NCBI GenBank assembly: GCA_963995525.1
Contig: OZ023205.1
Location: 52,920,619 to 52,984,618 of the forward strand
Reading direction: 5' to 3'
Origin: Escarpia spicata
Taxonomy: Eukaryota; Annelida; Polychaeta; Sabellida; Siboglinidae
DNA: 64,000 nucleotides
Part shown: positions 35,525-64,000 of the stretch, piece by piece
How positions within the stretch are numbered: position 1 is the stretch's first letter
How the letters are laid out: every line of letters begins with the position of its first letter
Program-made: the position numbers and the translations under genes
The notes under the pieces: model-generated
Seen by the model: the letters and a program-made list of their open reading frames with translations, nothing else
Databases searched by the model: none
What the model was told of the DNA's origin: nothing

Positions 35525-35690
35525 GCCCTGGCCTAGCCAGTAATCTGCCATTAGAACTTTGAGTTTACAGAGTAGGGCCTAGCCCTAGGCCAGGGCCTAG
35601 CCTTGCCCTTGGCTAGGCCAGCAGTGCCGTGGCAGCACTAGCCTAGCCCGGCCCCTGACCTGGTCGGTATCCATGGCCTAGGTTATAATA
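35525..35690. repeat. GGCCTAGCC-rich low-complexity patch
   Basis: Variants of CCTAGCC/GGCCTAG/CCTGGCC recur in both orientations over about 165 bp, giving overlapping palindromes. Confidence 0.75.
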
Positions 35691-36419
35691 TATGTGTAAG
35701 ATTGTTTGACAGTCGTCCAGCTACTAGGCATTATATATTTCACATTAGTAGCCGGGGGGACGACTATAAATTTTGTTTGACACTTGTATCCATTTGTGGC
35801 CGGCCACGCGTTTCAGAAATTGGGCGATAATAAGTATGTTGTAAGATATGTACGTAAACGACATTTCAGCAATGTCATTTATGCATTGTACATTAGCAGT
35901 TGAAGGCTGTAGTACTTCATGCTTACGTGACATCACGTATCACGCACTAAATTACCTGCAGTGCTGTCCAACTGTTAAATACGCTGTTGACAGCTTTGTG
36001 GAATGTGGATTCCGTGGAAGCAGCCATGCTGGTTTGGTGTTTTGGTGAATAATGTCCGTCGTAACCTCGATTACCCTGGCTCCGTAAAGTGGCGCCACTG
36101 TCCTTAATACGAGTGCCTGTAAACACTCTCACATCCTACTGTGACAAAACGATTGGTTATCCAGAATCAGTGTAAGTTACGTTTTTTTTCAATAGATCTA
36201 GATAGATCGTTGAATACTGAATTTGTTGAATCGTTAAATGTTATATTGTTCATTTGTTTATAATATAATAATGTTTATTTCAGACAAAAATCCATAATGT
36301 ATGCAATAATAAATAAATTAATACAAATATATATACACGCATGGAATAAAAAATAGTTGGTTAATAAAAAGTATAAAATGTGCGTTCAACTGTAAGTATA
36401 CAGTTGGGTGGTTTACACG

Positions 36420-37042
36420 TCACAACTGCCGAAATAGCCAAGCAAACGATCCTGACGAAATGCCACCTCGTTTCCTTAAAACTGTTGCAAATCAGCTAGC
36501 TCCATCACTTAGGTGTCTATTCCAACAATCGTATGACCAAACGACAGTGGCGCCAAACACTAGTTACAGCAATCCATAAAACGCCTCCAATGTGGCAATC
36601 TGTCTGTTCAGTTAAAATCACAGCTTTCTCGATTGATGAGAACTGCCATGAAAATCACAGGTTCCACATCTCCCATGATCTCCCTTCAGGAGATTTTTGA
36701 ACAGACACTAAGAAGACAGTCGGTCAAGATTATTTATGATACTAAACATGTGCTGCATAATGAATTTCAGCTCCTGCCATCTGGCGGACGTTATATACCT
36801 CCTCAGTGCAGGCTTATTAGATACAAACACTCATTCGTGCCACTGTCTATTAAACAACTTAATTCATGCTGCCTGCTGCCACAGTGTCACTTGTCGTTTT
36901 AGAATAAATAATGTGTATGCATGTAATGTTTATTATTTATCTGCTGTTTTTATCGAATGGTTTGATGGTTTTATGTACATATTGAAGTCATGTCTGTTCT
37001 CACCCGAGACAGTTGAGACAATAAAGCATTATCTTATCTTAT

Positions 37043-37055
<13 letters not shown>
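36420..37055 (+). mobile_element. LINE (L2-like), internally deleted, 3' end
   Basis: Plus strand: DEMPPRFLKTVANQLAPSLR (reverse transcriptase N-terminal part, about 36440-36520). The copy then jumps to the C-terminal region SVQLKSQLSRLMRTAMKITG-like (about 36605) and NEFQLLPSGGRYIPPQCRL. It ends in GAGACAATAAAGC followed by (TATCT)n, which runs into (TA)n. The copy at 44044-44665 shares the C-terminal part and tail. Confidence 0.8.
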
Positions 37056-37075
<20 letters not shown>

Positions 37076-37130
37076 GTATATATATATATATATGTGTGTA
37101 TATATTTATATATATATAAGATAAGATAAG
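37045..37130. repeat. (TA)n and TATG-rich microsatellite
   Basis: Grows out of the (TATCT)n tail of the LINE; flanked on the far side by its inverse AAGATAAGATAAG. Confidence 0.9.
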
Positions 37131-37386
37131 ATGTATGTGTGTGTATGTGTGTGTGTATGTACGCGTGTACGTACGTTAGTGAGACAACGTGAGAGCTAGA
37201 TAGTGATAGCGCAACAGAACGACAAAACGACAGAGAGTCGAACTTACTTGAGGAACCAAATCCTAACATCCAGGCGCCGCAAGGGTGCGCTAATTGTGCA
37301 AGCAACACAAGCAAATAAATTTATCTCATCATGGACGCCCTACAAACAAATACAGTCGTATAATTTCCTGAATCTCTTTCTCCCCC

Positions 37387-37561
<175 letters not shown>

Positions 37562-38194
37562 AACATAACTTTCTATAATTTAACAAAAGCAAGTATGAAT
37601 TAGTAGTCTTTCAGTTTACCAGTCAGGACGGTAGCTGATATGTATCTTCATCCACTGACACCGAGCACAATGACCCTGTGTAAACAGACCACATATGTAC
37701 AAACGCTATGGCTAAGGTGACGCTGTTGTTTGCATATTCATATTGTAGTCTTAACATGATGTATGCTATGCTACAGACTTTGCACGCAACTTCATTTACG
37801 AGTGATTTGCTTTGGTGTTCAAAGATCACATCTTTAATTGTTTAGTCACAGTTTTACCATTTTTGGCGAAAACGGTTACATTGAAATTTACATAAATATA
37901 ATATACTTACATCAAGATCATCCACAACATTAACAGTAAGGACTATCGGTAAATCCACTAGATTTTATACGGGAATTTACGTGTGTACACAAAGACCCAA
38001 AGCACCGTGCGCCAACGTTATCAAGCCGTGTCTTATGAAGCGCCTGGGCAGGACAACACCACGTGAACGCATTTGGTAGAAGAGCTGCAGATTTACATCA
38101 TTACACGAAACATCAATAGTCTATAAACTATACTGCGTGCAAATCTTGGCGTATACGTACGTACGTACCATGTAGAGATACTAGTTAATGTTTT

Positions 38195-38575
38195 CTTTTA
38201 CGCACACACATGCACACGCACACACACGCACACACAAGCACACACAAGCACACAAGCACACGCACACACAAGCACACAAGCACAGACTCACGTCCACACA
38301 CACACGCACCCACACGCACACACGCACACACGCATACACACGCACACACACGCACACACATACACACGCACCACACACGCATACACACGCGCGCGCACAC
38401 GCACACACTCACGCACACACGCACACACGCACACACGCACACACGCACACACGCACACACACGCAAACAAAAGCCCACAAGCTCATGCATTCGCACTCAT
38501 GCACACACACGCACACATACACATCCACACGCACACGCACACGCACACGCACATGCATACGCACACATAGTTATA
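38195..38575. repeat. Imperfect CA/CACG/CAAG microsatellite
   Basis: About 380 bp of CACACACG, CACAAG and GCGCGC variants. Confidence 0.95.
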
Positions 38576-38829
38576 CATTAGTTATTTAACTGTCGGTGCT
38601 GCAATCGAACCATATTTGAGTGTCAAGTCTGTGTACGTCAGTTCGCGAGTCGAGTTGATTTTGAAATATTTGCCGCTCAGTGACACAGATCGAGTCCTGG
38701 TTGAGGTGGTCAATTTGTAGTTGCGTATCTCGGGGACTTTAGTATCCTCTTTTGTTAAAACTTGCAATTCAATAACTTATCTGAGACAACACATTGATTC
38801 CTTCCTTCCTCGGATTATTTTTTATTATT

Positions 38830-39015
38830 ATTCTTCTACTACCTTTTCTTGCCCTTCTTCTTCTCCTTCTTATTCTTCTTCTTGTAGTTCTTGTTGCTCT
38901 TCTTCTTTATCTTTTTCTACTTATTCTTCTTGTTCTGGTTGTTGTTGTTGTTGTTATTGTTGTTGTTGTTCTTCTTCTTTTTATTATATTTCTTCTTCTT
39001 CTTCTTCTTCTTAGT
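38830..39015. repeat. TTC/TTG trinucleotide-rich tract
   Basis: Pyrimidine-rich TTC runs interrupted by (TTG)n at 38935-38970. Confidence 0.95.
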
Positions 39016-39390
39016 CGTCGTGTATTGTTCCTGTTGCAACCTTAGGCGATGATAATTCTCCATTTCACTCGATCGCAGGTGTTCTACGTTGTTCAACTCA
39101 ATATTTCCGGTTGTAATTATGTATTTTTATGATCACGTGGCCTAAATGCTACATTTGTCTTTTCCATGTTTTGCACGTAATCTAATTTTTCAGAAGTACA
39201 TTATATTCAAAACCTTAAAAACATCTTCGTTATTTTACAGAAAGTAGGCGAGCACACGAATACGAGCACACGCAACACCAGCACATACGCCCCCAAATAC
39301 ACACAATAGTAAGTCAAAGTCTTCATAGGTTTGCATACTAGTTTATAAGTAATTCACATGAATATGACATACATTCATGTGTGTCATGTG

Positions 39391-42652
<3,262 letters not shown>

Positions 42653-42654
42653 CA

Positions 42655-43654
42655 TGCTAATTCTCACTCATTTCTTTGTTCTTCTTTAATTCTTTTCTGT
42701 CTTCAATCTTAGTGTGTCTTTGCTTATCCATGGTTGTTTCTGCCTCCTCTTTGTGGTGTGTTTGTTGGCTGATTCCATAATGATGTTCCTAATTTCTACT
42801 GCCAACTCCTCCGGTTCCTTCTCTTCAGCTACTGCCTGTAATATTTCGAAACGATTCATAACCTCTACACGGTATCCTTCTTTGATATCACTGACGTCAT
42901 ACCTCACTATCTCTTTCCCTCTCTTCGCCTTTCTTAATTTTATCGTAATCTTGGCGCTTAACAATTCATGGTCAGAGCCACAATCGGCTCCCCGTAATGC
43001 ATTTGCGTTAAACACAGACGTCCTCCGTCGTTTTTGTATCAATATAAAAAGTCGATTTGATTTCTGTTCCGACCATCTGGTGTTGTCCAAATGTTCAATC
43101 TTCTTTGATGTTGTTTGAAGAACGTATTAGTGATCATCAGTTCATTCTCTATGATAAACTGAAGTAGTCTATCTCCTCTCCCATTTCTCTCATATTTCGC
43201 CGATATTTCCATTCTCTTCTTCGTTTTGACAACTGCCAACTTTTATATTGAAATTGCCCATTAGTAGTGCCATGTTTCTCTTATTTACCTCGTCAACTGT
43301 TCGGTGTAGTGTATCATAAAAAGTTTCTGTTAGGTCATCATCTGCGGTGCTCGTTGATGTATAAATTTCAATACATGTTATATTCGTGGATTTTGCTCGT
43401 ATTCGTATGATAATAATTATGTCGTTGACTGGATTGTATCCTAATAGTGCATGTCCAGTTTTCTTTGACAGATAGAACGCACCACTACTCATTCCTGGTA
43501 TAGTTGCTCCTGAGTATACAAACTTTCCTCCTGAATCCGGGCGAAAATATCCTTGTCTGACCAAGATGTGTTTCGCAATCCCTAATATATCTACCCCATA
43601 TCTTTCTGCTTCTGATGTTACCATTTGTAATGTCCCTCGACTCGTGTTTCTCAT
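42655..43654 (-). mobile_element. RTE-like non-LTR element, endonuclease part
   Basis: Minus strand: RGTLQMVTSEAERYGVDILG, PDSGGKFVYSGATIPGMSSG, YLSKKTGHALLGYNPVND, TSTADDDLTETFYDTLHRTV, LLMGNFNIKVGS (family word GDFNAKVG), QRRLNIWTTPDGRNRNQIDF and GADCGSDHELLSAKI, the endonuclease motifs in order. One or two frameshifts lie near 43190 and 43070. The linker follows (EGYRVEVMNRFEILQAVAEE, KRRQKQPWISKDTL). No RT follows. Its 5' end merges with the 38-bp repeat. Confidence 0.85.
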
Positions 43655-44044
43655 GTTACCATTTGTAATGTCCCTCGACTCGTGTTTCTCATGTTACCAT
43701 TTGTAATGTCCATCGACTCGTGTTTCTGATGTTACCATTTGTAATGTCCCTCGACTCGTGTTTCTGATGTTACCATTTGTAATGTCCCTCGACTCGTGTT
43801 TCTGATGTTACCATTTGTAATGTCCCTCGACTCGTGTTTCTGATGTTACCATTTGTAATGTCCCTCGACTCGTGTTTCTGATGTTACCATTTGTAATGTC
43901 CCTCGACTCGTGTTTCTGATGTTACCATTTGTAATGTCCCTCGACTCGTGTTTCTCATGTTACCATTTGTAATGTCCCTCGACTCGTGTTTCTCATGTTA
44001 CCATTTGTAATGTCCCTCGACTCGTGTTTCTCATGTTACCATTG
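43613..44044. repeat. 38-bp minisatellite, about 11 units
   Basis: Unit ATGTTACCATTTGTAATGTC continuing CCTCGACTCGTGTTTCTG/C, nearly perfect (one CCCTCG to CCATCG change and G/C at the last base). The first unit is also the 5' codons of the adjacent endonuclease relic (minus strand NTSRGTLQMVT), so the array arose from that sequence. 38 is not a multiple of three. Confidence 0.95.
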
Positions 44045-44668
44045 ATAACAAGCTTAGCTGGAATATCCGTGTTCATAGTGTGTGTTCCAAAGTCCACCAG
44101 CGGTTGTACTTTCTCCGCAGACTGAGAGCTTTCGGTGTCAATGAGCATATACTTGTTCTTTGTTATCACTCCATTATGGAAAGCATACTACGCTATGGGA
44201 TTACTGCTTGGTTTGGCAATATGTCGGTTCAGTTAAAATCACAGCTTTCTCGATTGATGAGAACTGCCATGAAAATCACAGGTTCCACATCTCCCATGAT
44301 CTCCCTTCAGGAGAATTTTGAACAGACACTAAGAAGACAGTCGGTCAAGATTACTTATGATATAAACATGTTCTGCATAATTAATTTCAGTTCCTGCCAT
44401 CTGGCAGTCGTTATATAACTCCTCGGTGCAGGCTTAATAGATACAAACACTCATTCGTGCCACTGTCTATTAAACAACTTAATTCATGATGCCTGCTACC
44501 ACAGTGTCACTTGTCGTTTTAGAGTAAGCATGTATTGTTTATTAGTTATCTGCTGTTTTTATCGAATGGTTTTATGTACATATTGAAGTCATGTCTGTTC
44601 TCACCCGAGACAAATTTATCAACTCCATAGTTGAGACAATAAAGCGTTATCCTATCTTATCTTAACTA
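44044..44668 (+). mobile_element. LINE (L2-like) 3' end
   Basis: Plus strand C-terminal region: VHQRLYFLRRLRAFGVNEHI, LCYHSIMESILRYGITAWFG, SQLSRLMRTAMKITG, frameshift at about 44365, then LNRYKHSFVPLSIKQLN-like. The 3' end ACAATAAAGC with (TATCT)n is the same tail as at 36420-37055. Confidence 0.85.
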
Positions 44669-44679
44669 CCGACTCATAT

Positions 44680-44860
44680 CATTGGCCTAGCTGCTTGTGC
44701 TGCAAAATCTTGGAACACGTAATCCCAATTAAGTCATGTCGCCAAACATCTTAACACTCTTAACATCCCCATTAATGAACAACATGGGTTCAGGAACTGC
44801 CTCTCTACTGTAACACAGCTAATTAATGTCTGGTCAGAAACACTAAATCTTTTAATGAAG
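44680..44860 (+). mobile_element. Reverse transcriptase fragment
   Basis: With frameshifts, plus strand gives KILEHVI, NTLNIPINEQHGFRNCLSTV and TQLINVWSETLN, matching the RT fingers region of LINEs (EQHGFR). Confidence 0.55.
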
Positions 44861-45020
44861 GTATGAGCATCTCAGTTGAGTGATGCTTTTTAAATCCAAA
44901 CTGGTTGGCATACGTTGTGAAGAAAACGCTAACCCTTGATAATATTAAAGATTCAAATAATTTATTAACAATTGTTGCAAGAACAATAGGTATATAGTTA
45001 TTGTTATCAAACAAATCACC
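44849..45020 (-). mobile_element. Reverse transcriptase fragment, opposite strand
   Basis: Minus strand: PIVLATIVNKLFESLILSRV and NQFGFKKHHSTEMLI, the typical LINE RT words (NYRPI.L....K..E, NQFGFK..HST). Confidence 0.75.
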
Positions 45021-45117
45021 AGCTGTTGTGTAATAGTTAAGTAGTTATTTTTGTCGTTATTGTGTTAATTAATCTTGACTGTATAACTTATATTATACAG
45101 TATACACATATTTATCG

Positions 45118-45324
<207 letters not shown>

Positions 45325-45329
45325 CATGA

Positions 45330-45620
45330 CATTATACACACGTTCATTGTTCTGCGTGCCCGCAGGCTGGCATCTTTGATGTATGAATCCTCTGGTAGGT
45401 AGGTGCATGATAGTCTGTGTTCTTGAATGCAAGTCACAAAAATGTCAAAATCATTAACGTGTTTGTTGAGATCTTCCATGGCACTCGTCGAAGATAGACT
45501 GCGACCGTCGAGATTCCAAATGAGGGTGTTTTTCTCGGGGCAATAAAGTCCTGTTCTTGGTCTCACACAAGATGGGATCCGTCCTTGCGGTTTGGAGATG
45601 TCATCCCAAGAAGGACCCAA
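45330..45620 (-). mobile_element. Non-LTR endonuclease N-terminal fragment
   Basis: Minus strand: TLIWNLDGRSLSSTSAMEDL, NKHVNDFDIFVTCIQEHRL and YLPEDSYIKDAS resemble the start of APE-type endonucleases (WNVRSL...QET). Confidence 0.6.
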
Positions 45621-45624
45621 AACT

Positions 45625-46166
45625 CAGCGTACAAGGACTATTGTTGTGTGAACTCACCACTTTTCAAATAACTACTACCACTGTGCATCCCTATTGTTTC
45701 ATATTTATTTCCGAGACACCAGGATGCCAAGCAAGACGACCAATTTCCCTATGAGTTTGACTCCAACTTTACCTGCCTGTCTTGATTGAACCTACTAGAG
45801 TCATACGTCCCCCGCCACTCACACGCACGCATACACACGCGCACGCACGTACACACGCGCGCGCGCGCTCACACACACACAGGTGTATAGAGCCCTCTTC
45901 ACTGCGACCAGTTGGTAGTCGTATGAAAGTATATGTATACATGTCATTCCATTATGTGAATCGCTTTGATTGGTAATAATTTACATAAAAAGCAATAAGA
46001 AGAAGTGTAATTATTATCATTATTATGTATAGGGCCAAACAATACAAAAACAATATTATATATATATATTTATATATAAAATATGGTTTTTGTTTATACA
46101 TATATATATATATATATATAAAACGGTTTTAATGTTTGACCTTATAGCTATAAAAGTGTTTGCGTG

Positions 46167-46201
<35 letters not shown>

Positions 46202-46863
46202 ATGTTGGTATGTAATTATATCACGTGACAATTTAGTAAAAATATAATTACTTACTTTAATGGAATAGTATGCAACACAATTATTTTATTAGTTTGTTTA
46301 TTGTCCCAGGTATGAACAAACATAACAATACAGTGGCACGTATTCACTTCAAATCTTTCATAGACGTCACCCCTGGAAGACATACATTAATTCCAACATA
46401 AATATACCCATAGAAAACATTCATTTCAATATACTCAATTTCTTTGGAAATACTTCAGTTATGCTGTAATTACTACTTGATGAATATTCGATCACATTTG
46501 TTGGCCGCAGTCTATAGCGAATTGCTTATTTACATAATATTATAGCTGAGTAAACTCAGGAAATTATCAAAACGACAGCTTATGGATTATGGGGCCTATA
46601 TGCACATAGCACACAATTACCAAGGGTATGAGTTTACCATTATGCGGCAACAACTGCCTAGTAATATATTAACAATTGTATTTTTTTAAATAACATTACA
46701 ACACAGCCACTGTAGAAGATTTGTGGAGTATCGTATTAATACGAAGGAACTGCTAATTACAGTAATATTTACTTCATTTGATGATCACGCGAGAAATATA
46801 TGATGAACGCCGTTTAATCCATTTCACAGGTTAGCATATTTCTTAACCAGTTACAACGTTTTA
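45625..46863. other. 3' flank of paralogue B, no gene seen
   Basis: CA/CG-rich tract 45818-45885, AT-rich tract 46055-46120 and a (GTGC)n tract 46145-46202. No coding similarity. Confidence 0.6.
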
Positions 46864-61880
<15,017 letters not shown>

Positions 61881-62852
61881 CTGAAGCGTACAGTGAAACC
61901 TTCATAATACGGATATTTTGAGCCCCAATGTGTGTGTGTTTGTGTGTGTTTATGTGTTTGTGTGTGTGTTTGTGTATGTGTGCGTGAGTGCGTGCGTCCG
62001 TCCGTGTGTGCACGCGCATGTGTGCATGCCTGCTTACGTGCGTGTCCCGATTAACCAGTTTACTGAATCATGCACGTTAGTAATTGTCGCATATTTAAAT
62101 CACCAGGTCACAGAAGACATCGCTTTACGGACGTACGCGTTCGAGGACGGTGGTTACGTCGTAACCACGTATCGACGGGAAATTAAATTGACATAGTGAC
62201 GCCACCTTTGGAGTGGAACATATATTAATGCACATTGGAGATATTGCGGATATCAGAAACGGACAGTGTAACGTCGTGGCAACCATGTCACGTCAGTTCA
62301 TTCGGGTGCATAGGCGTGGGAACGGGGGGGGGGGGGGGGGTGGCGCAGCTGCCCCTGGAATTTCTCCGGGGGCAGACATATGGTTCTGCCCCCCCCCCAT
62401 TAAATGTGAGCAAGAACGTTTGTTTTTGTGGCGATCGAGCGTCAATCTAAATTTTATGAGACGATTAATGTGTATTTTTTCGACTGTGAAAGATGTGTGC
62501 AATTGGAGGGCAGACACATGGTGTGTTGTCCCCCCCCAGCGAAATGTACGAAACTAATTACGTTGTTCTTTCCCGGGTGATTAATGTGAATAGTTGCCAT
62601 CATTTTAGTTAATGAGACTGTTAACATTTAATTACATCTTTGCACAGGTATTTTATTATCTACTTAATATGCATGATGTCCAACACCGGGTTCCAAATGG
62701 TTCACATGTTATGACCACATAGGCGTACCATAACTCTTCCATTTTAGTGCTTGTTTGTCACATGACCAGAAAAGCAGACGACGCACTAGATTGCAAAGTC
62801 AATTTTACATGGATATAAATATCAACCGTGGCGATAACTAGCGAGATGTTAA
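61881..62852. other. Upstream of paralogue B exon 2, no exon 1 found
   Basis: CAGTGAAACCTTCATAATAC at 61890 resembles a lone pogo-type terminal repeat. TG-rich tract 61928-62045. A poly-G (about 62324-62341) and a poly-C run near 62390 may mark an old MITE. Nothing coding is recognised. Confidence 0.4.
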
Positions 62853-63235
62853 GGGCCTAGTACACTGCTCGGCGGCGACAGCAAAACCTCGACGGCAAAG
62901 CAGCAAAGCGCGAGCAGAACTTAGTACACAGAGCGCGGCAATCTTCAACGGCATATGTAAATTTGTCACGTGAACAGTTTGTGGATGCTATAAAAGATGG
63001 CGGTCCAAAGTATCAATCGAGAGGAGGAATCGTTACTCCTACTGTTGTTAGCCAGAAGGCAAAGACAACGCAACCACCGAAGACGAAAGCGACGTGTTTC
63101 ACTATGGGTACATGAAACTCTTCAGAAGAGAAACAACTTTCGATAATTCCATAGGCTTGTCCGTGAACTGGGCAGTTACGATGATCGGTTTTTACGTACT
63201 TTCGTGTGTTACAAGAGCAGTTTGCTGTAGGGGAA
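62853..63235 (+). mobile_element. PIF/Harbinger transposon 5' end with nuclease N-terminus
   Basis: GGGCCTAGTACACTGCTCGG follows TTAA, as expected for a Harbinger terminal repeat with a 3-bp TTA/TAA target duplication. An ORF from 62997 reads MAVQSINREEESLLLLLLAR and RRKRRVSLWVHETLQKRNNF, then a TAA, FHRLVRELGSYDDRF, a frameshift, and FRVxQEQFAV-like words, matching the N-terminus of Harbinger nucleases (W.HP....R...G.F..L..EL). The catalytic DDE region is absent before 64000. Confidence 0.7.
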
Positions 63236-64000
63236 GTGCACCGATATTGAACCCCCTAAATTCCGAGCCCTCTTTCTCTATTCCTGTACGTGAAATCAAG
63301 GATTATTAAGGATCAGGCCACGAGTTACTACAAGCTCTGTGTGCAAGCAGGAAATAGAGTCAATGCATTTGTTATTTTGTCCACAAAATGCAAAACAGTG
63401 TTTTTTTAATAATTGGTCCGATTTGAGTAACAGGTGACATATATTGGACTACAGTGGTCCTGATATTGGACCAGGTCGTCCAATATAGGTGCTTCTGGTT
63501 CAATATACGTCATCTGTCTTGATGCTTTGAAAGAAACCAAGGTTCAGCACCCACTTCAGAATTATAAGAAGATAGTCGCTTAATGCATAAATCACGAAAA
63601 CTACGGCGTTCCAGTAAGCATACTGTAGCGTATTTCGTCTAAATACACTATATATTTACAAAACACGACATAACCATAAGATGGCGGAACAGGAACTACT
63701 TTTTATAGTATCCAATTATGGATCATTACGCCGATACAAAACAATAGTAATTACGCATCAACATGTAGTTCTAAATACACAACATTTCCTCCCCAATTAG
63801 TTTAGTAATCCCTACTGGAGATATGATACCCTTATATTTCACATTTTGAAGCAAACATAGCAAAGTTCTAACAGCAAGGAAAAATAACTTTGTTCGTTCT
63901 AGAAAAATAACAGTAGTCATGATCTAGTACAATTACTGTCCTAGTTCTGCGTTAGTCAGCGTCATTAATATGAATGTTAGTAACAAGTAATGTTCCACTT
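63236..64000. other. No gene seen
   Basis: AT-rich sequence to the window end. GTCCAATATAGG/ATATTGGACCA words near 63430-63500 form a short inverted repeat. Exon 1 of paralogue B not recognised here. Confidence 0.5.

Larger units (their letters stand above)
34145..36419. other. No gene seen; several simple repeats
   Basis: Contains an AT palindrome at 34213-34262, a short hairpin (CGCTCATG...CATGAGCG) near 34838-34861, a degenerate ~54-bp tandem repeat at 34905-35075 and a GGCCTAGCC-rich patch at 35525-35690. Frames at 34343-34690 and 35848-36048 are not recognised and not called. Confidence 0.5.

Noticed and set aside
38721..39045. Leu/Ser/Cys-rich frames, possible membrane protein
   Set aside because: Translation of a TTC/TTG trinucleotide repeat.

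Overview
This is a window from a large, intron-rich, repeat-laden animal nuclear genome. The evidence is GT-AG introns with conserved phases, many non-LTR retrotransposons, hAT/Harbinger/pogo-type DNA transposon pieces, tRNA-derived SINEs and very long (CA)n tracts. The transposon families and the 4CL-like gene family point to a marine invertebrate bilaterian; the phylum cannot be fixed from the sequence. There is no bacterial, plasmid or CRISPR content.

Three host genes are supported, all on the minus strand. (1) The 5' half of a 4-coumarate-CoA-ligase/luciferase-like acyl-CoA synthetase, exons 1-5, runs from 10135 down to 1229 and continues off the left edge. (2) A TSR2 homologue (pre-rRNA processing, WGG domain) has five exons from 23217 down to 20409; its short first coding exon was not found. 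(3) A second acyl-CoA synthetase paralogue, exons 2-11 with its stop codon, runs from 61880 down to 46864; its first exon probably lies beyond the right edge. The paralogues share intron positions and phases. Their fourth exons are about 96% identical in DNA while neighbouring exons and introns have diverged, which suggests gene conversion.

The most unusual object is a 7-kb tandem array (24865-31919) of 112 units of exactly 63 bp. It sits inside a plus-strand member of an uncharacterised, probably transposon-derived protein family (motifs GDFxENY, FSDG, FFATSHGKGPCDG). The repeated unit is an in-frame 21-codon piece of that gene's own coding sequence. The array shows nested higher-order duplications and long open frames on both strands. 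Downstream, the same gene is split by a hAT transposon with a perfect 8-bp target duplication.

The rest is mostly mobile DNA: a nearly complete CR1/L2-like LINE in intron 1 of the left synthetase gene (5.7-9.4 kb), two SINE copies (11.4 and 56.3 kb), a Ty3/gypsy relic (12.3-15.0 kb), copies of a CR1-like LINE with an N-terminal SGNH esterase-like region (15.4-17.4, 39.4-42.7, 51.5-53.7, 54.6-54.9 kb), an RTE-like endonuclease relic that seeded a 38-bp minisatellite (42.7-44.0 kb), a DUF7869-like gene relic split by a LINE (50.4-54.6 kb), an L2-like 3' end (54.9-55.6 kb), MITEs, and a Harbinger 5' end (62.9 kb). The big introns of the right synthetase gene hold most of the elements between 49 and 58 kb. 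Exon boundaries were read by eye from splice sites, phase and protein continuity; transposon limits are approximate unless a target duplication or terminal repeat is stated.
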